Shown: piece after piece, positions 31,563 through 39,560 of the stretch
Position numbering within the stretch: position 1 is the first letter of the stretch
How the letters are laid out: each line of letters opens with the position of its first letter
Assembly (NCBI GenBank): GCA_024695605.1
Contig: JAILHW010000175.1
Coordinates: 1-42,642 of the forward strand
Direction of reading: 5' to 3'
Origin: Lachnospiraceae bacterium
Lineage (GTDB): Bacteria > Bacillota > Clostridia > Lachnospirales > Lachnospiraceae
DNA length: 42,642 bases
Notes under the pieces: generated by a model
Told to the model about the DNA's origin: nothing
The model's database searches: none
What the model saw: the letters and a program-made list of their open reading frames with translations, nothing else
Position numbers and translations under genes: made by a program

Positions 31563-33384
31563 TGCAAAAAAGGGAATGAAACTGAATATCAAGCTTACCC
31601 TGGTAACGATGATACTGGTGACGCTTCTGATGGGCATATTCGGCGGGATCGTGTTTTACAATCTTGAGAAGACCCACGTCAGAGAAAGCATCAGCTACAT
31701 GCAATCGACCATGCAGCGGCGAATGGACAGCATTGACAACAACATCAATGCCATCAATATGACCACGCAGTTCTTTTTGTCCAATGCCAAGATGAATGAG
31801 GTGCTGAGCCGTTCCAAAACGGGAGCGTCCTATACGACCGCGGAATGGATCGATATCTACAACACGGATGTCGCAGCACTGGAGAGGCTGATCAACACCA
31901 ATCCGGTCATCAACGGTGCCAGATATTATGCGATGACGGACAATGTACAGGAGATGCTTCCGGTCATGTACAACAACAGCCGCCTGAAAAAGCAGGAATG
32001 GGCGGATATGGCGGATGAGGGCGGATGGATCTTCGATTACAGGGAGCATATTTTTTCGACCGATGACAAAAAGCTCATGGCACTGATCACGCCGATGGAT
32101 GACCGTGCCAACGGCCGGATCGGATATATCGAAACGAGCATGCAGCTGCGGGATCTGTTCCCGTCTTTGTATGAGCATATCGAAGGAGAGGTCAGCTGCT
32201 TTGTCTGCGACGACGGCCAGGTCATCTTCGGCGACGCGGCCCCTGACCTATATGAGAATGTGGAGACGGCTGCCAGGAGCCTTGCAAAAGAGCTCAGCAC
32301 CGGAAAAGAGCCCGTGGGGGCAGTACAGGGGGATGCACAGACCGGCATCCGGACTGCATATAATGCACCCGGCCGGTACATCATCTCGGGTATGTATATC
32401 AAAGAGCTTGCCGGCACGCTTGTTTCCGTGGATGATATTTCCGCCGGGATCGCATCCATCCACAGGCTAAGAAGCGTCTTTTTGCTGGCGGCTTTGATCA
32501 TGCTGGTGGCTCTTGCGCTGGTGGTCAATATGCTGGTCAACATCGTTTTGAAACGATTCTACGAGGTACTTTCCACGGTTCGTGAGGTCAGAAGCGGAAA
32601 CCTGGATGTGCGGACGAAGAACGAGACCCGTTCGGATGAGATGGGAGAGCTGTCGTATCAGGTCAACCGCATGCTCGACCGGATCCAGGAGCTGATGCGG
32701 GAAAATGTCAACCGCGAGGTGCTGGCCAAGGATTCGCAGCTGAAGGCACTGCAGAATCAGATCAATGCCCATTTCATCTACAACGTGCTCGAATCCATCA
32801 AGATGATGGCGGAGATCCGGGAGGAGTATGATATCTCCGATGCGGTGACAAGCCTTGGAAAGCTGTTGCGATACAGTATGAAGTGGTCGACGCAGACCAT
32901 CTACGTATCCGAGGAGATCGAGTACATCAAAAACTACATGGCACTGATCAACCTTCGATTTGATTATGAGATCTATCTGTCGCTGAATCTGTCCGAGAGA
33001 GCCATGAAGCAGATGATACCGAAGATGACGCTGCAGCCGATCGTGGAAAATGCCATCGTGCATGGGATCGAGGAGATCGCCGAGGACACGACCATCTATA
33101 TCAAGAGCATTGAAAGCGATGAGGACTGCACGATCGAGATCACGGACAACGGCCGTGGAATGAGCGAAGAGGAGCTGGATAACCTGCGGGGAAAGATCAG
33201 CGGACACATCCCGTCCGGAGGCGGATCCGGCAACGGGATCGGATTGAAAAACGTCCAGGATAGGATCAGAATGGAATTCGGAGAACGGTACGGGATCGAG
33301 GTTGCGGCGAAGGAAAACTGTTATACCAAGGTCTGCATCAGGATCCCCATAAGCAGCAGAACAGTCGGTGAGGAAAAAGAATGA
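31555..33384 (+). CDS. YesM-like sensor histidine kinase
   Basis: A 609-residue membrane kinase. It begins at TTG 31555, inside the last codons of the lipoprotein gene (GAGGAAG upstream), so translation is likely coupled. First membrane helix at about residues 12-34, an extracellular Cache-like domain to about 300, second helix at about 304-328, then HAMP (REVRSGNLDVRTKNETRSDEMGEL). The His_kinase domain carries LKALQNQINAHFIYN with phosphoacceptor H406. The ATPase domain shows PIVENAIVHGIEE, ITDNGRGMS and GNGIGLKNVQDRI. YesM/YesN systems sense oligosaccharides outside the cell and switch on polysaccharide uptake genes; here the signal is probably a glucan product. Confidence 0.94.
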   Translation: MNSAKKGMKLNIKLTLVTMILVTLLMGIFGGIVFYNLEKTHVRESISYMQSTMQRRMDSIDNNINAINMTTQFFLSNAKMNEVLSRSKTGASYTTAEWIDIYNTDVAALERLINTNPVINGARYYAMTDNVQEMLPVMYNNSRLKKQEWADMADEGGWIFDYREHIFSTDDKKLMALITPMDDRANGRIGYIETSMQLRDLFPSLYEHIEGEVSCFVCDDGQVIFGDAAPDLYENVETAARSLAKELSTGKEPVGAVQGDAQTGIRTAYNAPGRYIISGMYIKELAGTLVSVDDISAGIASIHRLRSVFLLAALIMLVALALVVNMLVNIVLKRFYEVLSTVREVRSGNLDVRTKNETRSDEMGELSYQVNRMLDRIQELMRENVNREVLAKDSQLKALQNQINAHFIYNVLESIKMMAEIREEYDISDAVTSLGKLLRYSMKWSTQTIYVSEEIEYIKNYMALINLRFDYEIYLSLNLSERAMKQMIPKMTLQPIVENAIVHGIEEIAEDTTIYIKSIESDEDCTIEITDNGRGMSEEELDNLRGKISGHIPSGGGSGNGIGLKNVQDRIRMEFGERYGIEVAAKENCYTKVCIRIPISSRTVGEEKE

Positions 33385-34790
33385 TAGATACCATACTTGT
33401 AGTAGAAGATGAAAAGTTGATACGCCAGGGCATCGCGACCATGATCAAACGCTGCGGCACAGAGGTCGGCCGCGTTTTGGAATGCCCTGACGGAGAGAAG
33501 GCGTTTGAGATCCTGCAAAAGGAGCAGGTCGATCTGGTGTTTACGGATATCCGTATGCCGAAGCTGAACGGGATCCAGCTGGTCCAGAAAATGCAGCAGC
33601 TTGATGAGGTCCCGTTTGTTGTGGCGATCAGCGGCTATGATGATTTTGATTATGCCGTACAGATGCTCAGGCGCGGTGTGAAGGAATACATCCTGAAGCC
33701 GGTTGAGAGAGAGCAGATCAGGGAAGTCGTCGCAAGGCTCGATGAGGAGATCAGCCGTAAAAAAAAAGACAGGGATCTGACGGAGAATACGGGCAGCAGA
33801 CTTCTGAAATACCTCCTGCTCGATAAGGATGCCGCCCCCGGGGAGCTGGAGGCACTTGAAAACCTGCTGACCGGCAGGGTCGGGAAGGAATACTATGTGA
33901 TGATCGGAAAGATGCCCGTCGCCGCTGACGGGATCCGGATCAGCCTGCAGGAAGAGACCATCTGCATCATCCCGGGCGATAAGATCGAAGCGGTCATGGG
34001 AGAAAATGCAGACCGCTATGTCGGACTGAGCGATAGAAAAACTACGATCACAGAGCTCAAGGCTGCCTTTGAAGAGGCAAACGTGCGAAGAAGGAGAGCC
34101 TTTCTTTTGCGTGAGGGGCTTGTCAGGGAGGATGGAAAAGAGCCCCCGGCCAGACTGGCAGAGGAGGCCGCGCGCATGGCAGACCCGGCAGCGATTTCCA
34201 CAATCGTCCAAAGGCTCGGCGTGGCAGGGGAGGATGAGATCCTGCGGGAGTGGGACCGCTTTTTTACCGCCGCCGAAAGAGGGTATCTTTCGTATGATGC
34301 GTTTGAAGGTGCCGTCAGGACCTTTTGTACGGAGTTTACCTCTTTTTATAAGCGCAGGATCCCGGAGGAGCTGATCCGTCCGCAGAGCTTTGCGCATCTC
34401 GGGGAGTTTCGGCAGCGCTTCGATGCATTTTTACGGCAGATGGCAAAGGAGCTGTCCGCCGATGGCAGTGACAGAAGGATGCAGGAAGCGATCGCCTATA
34501 TCCGCGAGAATTACAAAAAGGATCTGAGCCTGACCGTGGTCTCCAATGAGGTGTCGATGAACTACACGCTTTTTTCCGCCCAGTTTAAGCAATACACGGG
34601 CAGCAATTTCGTCAATTATGTCAGAGACCTTCGGATCGCGGAGGCAAAAAGGCTTTTGGCGGATACGGATATGCGTGTTGCCGAGATCGGAAATGCGGTG
34701 GGATATGAAAGTGAGAAGCATTTTCTGAAAAGCTTTAAGTCGGCAGTGGGTGTAACGCCCAGTGAATACCGGAAAAATGCCAGCCGGTAG
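33381..34790 (+). CDS. YesN-like response regulator with AraC-type DNA-binding domain
   Basis: A 469-residue regulator overlapping the kinase gene by 4 bases (ATGA). The receiver domain has the acidic VEDEK start, D56 in LVFTDIRMPKLNG and K in YILKPVE. A central region of about 230 residues has no domain I recognise. The C-terminal tandem helix-turn-helix (about 370-469) is of the AraC type: LSLTVVSNEVSMNYTLFSAQFKQYTG and VAEIGNAVGYESEKHFLKSFKSAVGVTPSEYRK. It should activate transcription when phosphorylated by the YesM-like partner. The three matching promoter elements at 18932, 24253 and 26253 are the likely targets. The iorA gene starts 30 bases downstream on the same strand with no terminator between. 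Confidence 0.95.
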   Translation: MIDTILVVEDEKLIRQGIATMIKRCGTEVGRVLECPDGEKAFEILQKEQVDLVFTDIRMPKLNGIQLVQKMQQLDEVPFVVAISGYDDFDYAVQMLRRGVKEYILKPVEREQIREVVARLDEEISRKKKDRDLTENTGSRLLKYLLLDKDAAPGELEALENLLTGRVGKEYYVMIGKMPVAADGIRISLQEETICIIPGDKIEAVMGENADRYVGLSDRKTTITELKAAFEEANVRRRRAFLLREGLVREDGKEPPARLAEEAARMADPAAISTIVQRLGVAGEDEILREWDRFFTAAERGYLSYDAFEGAVRTFCTEFTSFYKRRIPEELIRPQSFAHLGEFRQRFDAFLRQMAKELSADGSDRRMQEAIAYIRENYKKDLSLTVVSNEVSMNYTLFSAQFKQYTGSNFVNYVRDLRIAEAKRLLADTDMRVAEIGNAVGYESEKHFLKSFKSAVGVTPSEYRKNASR

Positions 34791-34820
34791 ATCAGTATCA
34801 TAAACAAAAGGAGAAGAGTT

Positions 34821-36617
34821 ATGAAGGAATACGTAATGGGGAACGGCGCCATCGCGCTGGGTGCCCTGAAGGCGGGAGTGAATGTGGCCTGCGGGTATCC
34901 GGGAACGCCGTCCTCGGAGATCATCGAGACCCTGGCCAAATACCCCCATGAGGGCCTGCACCTGGAATGGTCCGTGAATGAAAAGGCGGCCCTTGAGGTG
35001 GCGGCAGCGGCTTCTTATGCGGGAGCTCGGGCGCTGGTCACCATGAAGCAGGTGGGGCTGAATGTGGCATCCGATCCGCTGATGTCGCTTGCCTATGTGG
35101 GCGTGGAAGGCGGCCTGGTTGTGGTATCCGCCGATGATCCGGGTCCCATCTCCTCGCAGACCGAGCAGGATACCAGAAGGTTTGCGGATTTTGCAAGGAT
35201 CCCGGTATTCGATCCTTCCTCCCCCGAGGAAGCCTTTGAGATGATACAGGATGCCTTCGCCTGTTCGGAAAAGTATAAAACGCCCGTGATCTTCAGACCC
35301 ACCACCCGCGTCTGTCACGGCTATGCCAGCGTAGAGGCACAGGAGCGCTATCAGCCCAAAGCCTTTGCGGGCTTTCAGAAGGATGCGGGGCGCTTTGTGA
35401 TCTTTCCCCGCTTATCCTACAAAAATCACGGCTTGATAGAGAAGCGCAATGTCCGGATCGGGGAGGACTTTTCTTCCTATCGCTACAATACCATAGAGGG
35501 TGAAGCCTCGGAAAAGGCCGTGCTTGCAAGCGGCATCAGCTACATGTATGCCAAGGAGTTTTTAAAGGATCATCCGAAGATCAGGCTCCTTCGTATTGCC
35601 ACTGCCTATCCCTTTCCGGAGGACTTTGCAAAAAAGGCACTCTCGGGTGTCAAAGAGGTCCTTTGCCTTGAGGAACTGAGTCCGTATCTGGAGGAGCAGC
35701 TTTTGAAGCTGGCCGGAAAGCATGCCCTTTCCCTGAAGGTCTGTGGAAAGCTGACAGGTCATGTGCCGCACATGGGAGAAAACAGCGCAGACAGCATTGC
35801 AGCGATCCTGCAGGAGTTTTTGGGAATTGATGCGCCAAAGGGCGGCAGGAAGATCACGGATCTTCCAAGTCTTCCTGTAAGACCACCCGTGCTTTGTGCA
35901 GGCTGTCCGCACAGGGCATCCTTCTATGCGGTAAAGCGGGCAATGGCCGGGCAGAAGACCTACTACTGCGGAGACATCGGATGCTATACCCTCGGCAATT
36001 CCATGCCGCTGGATATGGTGGATACCTGTCTTTGTATGGGCGCAGGCGTGACCATGGCCCAGGGCTTTTCCCATGTGGATGGGGAGGGCAAGGCCTTTGC
36101 CTTCATCGGTGATTCCACCTTCTTTGCATCGGGGATCACAGGCGTGGTCAACGCGGTGTTCAATGAAGCGGACATTACGATCTGCATCCTGGATAATTCC
36201 ACGACGGCCATGACCGGACATCAGCCGCATCCCGGAACCGGCATCAACATGATGGGCCATGATGCCGGGAAGATCAGCATTGAAAAGATCCTGCAGGGCA
36301 TCGGCCTTGAAAAGATCGTCACCGTGGACCCCTTAAAGCTGGATGAGGCCATCGAAGCAGTGAAGGAATGTGCATCCGTCAGGGGCGTAAAGGCGATCAT
36401 CTTCCGCTCCCCCTGCATTGCCATCGAAAGATCGGGAAAAACCTGCAGCATCAAGGATAGCTGCATCAACTGTAAAGCATGCATCCGTCAGACCGGCTGT
36501 CCGGCGCTGTCCTTATCAGACGGGAAGGTGACGATCGATGCATCCCTTTGTACGGGCTGCGGACTGTGCGCCCAGGTTTGTCCCGTACATGCGATCGGAG
36601 GTGAGGGTGATGAATAA
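34821..36617 (+). CDS. iorA: Indolepyruvate ferredoxin oxidoreductase, alpha subunit
   Basis: A 598-residue enzyme subunit. Together with IorB it oxidatively decarboxylates aryl pyruvates (from Trp, Phe, Tyr transamination) to aryl-acetyl-CoA, reducing ferredoxin. The N-terminal pyrimidine domain includes GNGAIALGALKAGVNVACGYPGTPSSEI and WSVNEKAALEVAAAASYAG. The TPP-binding domain shows CPHRASFYAVKRA, YYCGDIGCYTLG and ILDNSTTAMTGHQPHPGTG. Two [4Fe-4S] motifs close the protein: CSIKDSCINCKACIRQTGC and CTGCGLCAQVCPVHA. Length is typical of the family. The start is fixed by AAAAGGAG. It heads the iorA-iorB-paaK operon and overlaps iorB by 8 bases. Confidence 0.96.
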   Translation: MKEYVMGNGAIALGALKAGVNVACGYPGTPSSEIIETLAKYPHEGLHLEWSVNEKAALEVAAAASYAGARALVTMKQVGLNVASDPLMSLAYVGVEGGLVVVSADDPGPISSQTEQDTRRFADFARIPVFDPSSPEEAFEMIQDAFACSEKYKTPVIFRPTTRVCHGYASVEAQERYQPKAFAGFQKDAGRFVIFPRLSYKNHGLIEKRNVRIGEDFSSYRYNTIEGEASEKAVLASGISYMYAKEFLKDHPKIRLLRIATAYPFPEDFAKKALSGVKEVLCLEELSPYLEEQLLKLAGKHALSLKVCGKLTGHVPHMGENSADSIAAILQEFLGIDAPKGGRKITDLPSLPVRPPVLCAGCPHRASFYAVKRAMAGQKTYYCGDIGCYTLGNSMPLDMVDTCLCMGAGVTMAQGFSHVDGEGKAFAFIGDSTFFASGITGVVNAVFNEADITICILDNSTTAMTGHQPHPGTGINMMGHDAGKISIEKILQGIGLEKIVTVDPLKLDEAIEAVKECASVRGVKAIIFRSPCIAIERSGKTCSIKDSCINCKACIRQTGCPALSLSDGKVTIDASLCTGCGLCAQVCPVHAIGGEGDE

Positions 36618-37215
36618 GGATATACTGATCTGCGGCGTAGGCGGCCAGGGAACGGTGCTGGCATCGAGGATCATAGCAGCGGCTGCCATGGCGGAGGGCA
36701 ATATCGTCCACTCCGCGGAAACCATCGGCATGGCACAAAGAGGGGGCCCCGTGACCAGCCATGTCAGGATCGGAGAGACGGCGTATTCGCCCCTGATCCC
36801 TTTGGGACAGGCGGATCTGATCATCGGCTTTGAGCCCTCCGAGGTGGTGAGAAATCTCGGCTATCTGAAGGAGGACGGTCTTGCGGTTGTAAACACCACC
36901 GCTGTCAAACCGGTAACGGCATCCCTGTCGGATTCCGGATACGACGGAAAGGAGATGACAGACTATCTGGCGCAGAAGGTCAGCTGCATTTTTGCAGACG
37001 GGGAAAAGGAGTGTCAAAGGCTGGGCTCAGTAAAGTTTTTGAACATCCTGCTGCTGGGGATCGCATCGGGCTCGGGACGCCTGGGCCTGCAAAAGGAGAC
37101 GATCCTCGGGGAGATCGAAAAGCGGGTACCGGCCAAATTCAGGGAAGCGAATCTGAAAGCCTTTTTAAGTGGCTTTGAAATCGGAACAAAGAAAGAGGAG
37201 GATAAGGAACCATGA
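36610..37215 (+). CDS. iorB: Indolepyruvate ferredoxin oxidoreductase, beta subunit
   Basis: A 201-residue subunit. ATG 36610 is chosen (GGAGGTGAGGGTG upstream, and the protein then begins MNKDILICGVGGQGTVLASR as in other IorB proteins); the frame is open 72 bases further back inside iorA. It contains the gamma/KorC-type domain of 2-oxoacid:ferredoxin oxidoreductases: GVGGQGTVLASRII, GMAQRGGPVTSHVRIG and EPSEVVRNLGYL. It completes the enzyme with IorA, whose gene overlaps it. Its stop overlaps the paaK start (ATGA). Confidence 0.95.
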   Translation: MNKDILICGVGGQGTVLASRIIAAAAMAEGNIVHSAETIGMAQRGGPVTSHVRIGETAYSPLIPLGQADLIIGFEPSEVVRNLGYLKEDGLAVVNTTAVKPVTASLSDSGYDGKEMTDYLAQKVSCIFADGEKECQRLGSVKFLNILLLGIASGSGRLGLQKETILGEIEKRVPAKFREANLKAFLSGFEIGTKKEEDKEP

Positions 37216-38453
37216 AACTAAGTGACACACAGATCAAACAGGTGGATGCGCAGATCAAAAGGCTGATCGCCAGCGACAACTACTACGGAAGGATGTACAA
37301 GGAGGCAGGCATCACAGGCTGCAGCAGCCAGGAGGATTTTCTAAAGCTTCCGTTTTCCAGTAAGGCAGATCTTCGAAACGCTTATCCCCTTGGGATTCAG
37401 GCGGTACCGGAGGAAGAGGTGGTCAGGATCCATTCCTCTTCGGGAACCACCGGAAAGCCGGTGATCATCCCTTATACCGCTAAGGATGTGGATGACTGGG
37501 CCATCATGTTTGCCAGATGCTATGAGACTGCAGGGATCACCGAAAAGGACAGGATCCAGATCACACCCGGATACGGTCTCTGGACAGCAGGGATCGGTTT
37601 CCAGGCCGGCTGTGAAAAGCTTGGTGCCATGGCCATTCCCATGGGTCCGGGCAATACGGAAAAGCAGCTGCAGATGATGGTGGATCTGAAGGCCACGGTT
37701 CTGTGTGCGACCTCCTCCTACGCGCTGCTGCTGGCAGAAGAGATCGAGAGAAGAGGCATGAAGGACCAGATCTTCTTGAAAAAGGGTGTCATCGGCTCCG
37801 AGCGCTGGAGTGAAAAGAAGCGAGAATACATCCACGACAAGCTTGGCATCGAGCTGTATGATATCTACGGTCTGACAGAGATCTACGGCCCCGGCATCGG
37901 CATCAACTGCGACAAGCAGACGGGTATGCATTACTGGGATGATTATCTGTACATCGAGATCATCGATCCGGTGACAGGGGAAAACGTGGAAGACGGCGAG
38001 GAGGGCGAGATCGTGATCACGACCCTGGTAAAAGAGGGTGCACCCCTGATCCGCTTCAGAACCCACGATCTGTCCCGCATCATTCCCGGAGAGTGCCCCT
38101 GCGGATCAAAATATCCGAGACTGGACATCATCCGCGGCAGAAGCGATGACATGTTTAAGGTACATGGCGTGAACATGTTCCCGAGTCAGGTAGAGGAGCT
38201 GCTGGGCCAGATCGACGGCGTTTCGAGTGAATACAACATCAACATTGCCCATGATGACGAAGTGGGTAAGGATGTGATCCTGATCACCGCAGAAGCAGAG
38301 GGCAGAGTCAGCTTTGAAAAGACAGGAAAGCTGATCCGTGAGGCCTTCAAGTCCAAGATGAATGTAACGCCCCGTGTTACCGTCGTACCGCTGGGAACCC
38401 TTCCCAGATCCGAGAAAAAGACTCAGCGTGTCTTTGATCACAGAGAAGAATAA
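37212..38453 (+). CDS. paaK: Phenylacetate-CoA ligase (aryl-acetate/aryl-acetyl-CoA conversion)
   Basis: A 413-residue ANL-family ligase of the short PaaK type. The AMP-binding loop is SSSGTTGKPVIIPYT; YGLTEIYGPG is the A5-like motif; RFRTHDLSRI and LDIIRGRSDDMFKVHGVNMFPSQVEELL mark the A7-A8 hinge; RSEKKTQRV near the end includes the C-terminal Lys region. Next to iorAB it probably runs from aryl-acetyl-CoA toward aryl acetate with ATP formation, or activates aryl acetates; direction cannot be told from sequence. The gene overlaps iorB by 4 bases, so the three form one translationally coupled operon. Confidence 0.95.
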   Translation: MKLSDTQIKQVDAQIKRLIASDNYYGRMYKEAGITGCSSQEDFLKLPFSSKADLRNAYPLGIQAVPEEEVVRIHSSSGTTGKPVIIPYTAKDVDDWAIMFARCYETAGITEKDRIQITPGYGLWTAGIGFQAGCEKLGAMAIPMGPGNTEKQLQMMVDLKATVLCATSSYALLLAEEIERRGMKDQIFLKKGVIGSERWSEKKREYIHDKLGIELYDIYGLTEIYGPGIGINCDKQTGMHYWDDYLYIEIIDPVTGENVEDGEEGEIVITTLVKEGAPLIRFRTHDLSRIIPGECPCGSKYPRLDIIRGRSDDMFKVHGVNMFPSQVEELLGQIDGVSSEYNINIAHDDEVGKDVILITAEAEGRVSFEKTGKLIREAFKSKMNVTPRVTVVPLGTLPRSEKKTQRVFDHREE

Positions 38454-38493
38454 GAAAAAAAGAAGAGGGGCGATCCTTACAGGATCGTCCCTC
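38453..38493 (-). terminator. mnmA terminator with the stop codon in its loop
   Basis: On the minus strand, stem GAGGGACGATCC (38493-38482) / GGATCGCCCCTC (38476-38465) with one mismatch, loop TGTAA holding the mnmA stop, and a T run at 38461-38454. It sits between convergent paaK and mnmA. Confidence 0.78.
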
Positions 38494-39544
38494 CGCCTAC
38501 TACCACATCTTCATCATACAGCACCACGGCCTGTCCTTTGGTAATGGCCCGCTGGGGCGTATCGAATACCACCTTGATGGTATCTTCATCCAGCTGCGTC
38601 ACGGTAGCAGCCTGCTCCCCATGGCGGTAGCGGATCTTCGCTTTGACACGCATAGGCGCATCGATCCTTGCAACTGAGATCAGATTGATCCGGTTTGCGA
38701 TCAGCTCCGTCGAAAAGAGATCTTCATTTTTTCCAAGTACAACCGTATTGGTTTCAGGCCTGATATCCACGACATACAGCGGATGCTCTGCCGCAATCCC
38801 AAGGCCGCGTCTCTGGCCGATGGTATAGTGCACATAGCCCTTATGTCTGCCAAGAACGTTGCCATCCTGATCGATGAAGTCGCCTTCGGGATAGGTCTTG
38901 CCGCGGTATCGTTCCATAAAGGAAACGTAATCTCCGTCCGGTACAAAGCAGATATCCTGGCTGTCGTGCTTTTTGGCATTCCGAAAGCCCTCACCCTCGG
39001 CGATACTGCGGGTTTCATCCTTTTTGTAGGTTCCGAGCGGAAAGCGTGTATGGGCAAGCTGTTCCTGGGTCATACAATACAGGACATAGGACTGGTCCTT
39101 GGACGGATCGAGCGCCTTTTTCAGAAGGTACCTGCCGGCGTTGTCATCATAGTCTATACGTGCATAGTGTCCGGTTACCACCACATCACAGTCCAGCGCC
39201 TTCATCTTTTCAAAGAGATGGTAAAACTTCATGCAGCGGTTGCATTCGATACAGGGATTCGGCGTCCTTCCGGCTTCATATTCCCTGACAAAGGGCTCGA
39301 TCACCTCTTTTTCAAACAACTGCTCGTAATGGAAAATATGATAGGGGATCCCGATGGAATCGGTCACGCTTCTGGCATCCTCTGTGCTTTCTAAGGAGCA
39401 GCAGGTATCCAAAAGATCCTGCCCGATCATATCATTTTCATACAGGCGCATCGTGCAGCCCACGCAGTCATATCCCTGCTGCGTCATAAGCTTTGCGGCG
39501 ACGCTGCTGTCAACGCCGCCGCTCATGGCAATGAGTGCTCGCAT
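38477..39544 (-). CDS. mnmA: tRNA-specific 2-thiouridylase MnmA
   Basis: A 355-residue enzyme that thiolates U34 of tRNA-Lys, -Glu and -Gln at C2. The ATP pyrophosphatase loop is AMSGGVDSSVAA at residues 6-17. The catalytic Cys pair is in NPCIECNRCMKF (about residue 97 onward) and SQDICFVPDGDY. The tRNA-binding core includes KGYVHYTIGQRRGLGIA. The length is typical. The start at 39544 follows GAGGGG on the minus strand. It begins 16 bases after the hybrid kinase gene, so the two may be co-transcribed, although no functional link is apparent. Confidence 0.97.
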   Translation of the reverse strand: MRALIAMSGGVDSSVAAKLMTQQGYDCVGCTMRLYENDMIGQDLLDTCCSLESTEDARSVTDSIGIPYHIFHYEQLFEKEVIEPFVREYEAGRTPNPCIECNRCMKFYHLFEKMKALDCDVVVTGHYARIDYDDNAGRYLLKKALDPSKDQSYVLYCMTQEQLAHTRFPLGTYKKDETRSIAEGEGFRNAKKHDSQDICFVPDGDYVSFMERYRGKTYPEGDFIDQDGNVLGRHKGYVHYTIGQRRGLGIAAEHPLYVVDIRPETNTVVLGKNEDLFSTELIANRINLISVARIDAPMRVKAKIRYRHGEQAATVTQLDEDTIKVVFDTPQRAITKGQAVVLYDEDVVVGGGTIL

Positions 39545-39560
39545 TATTGTTTCCCCTCAG

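Noticed and set aside
29991..31637. Long open frame (548 codons) on the minus strand opposite the binding lipoprotein
   Set aside because: It is the antisense shadow of a lipoprotein gene with clear signal peptide and family motifs; its translation has no recognisable domain and no ribosome site.
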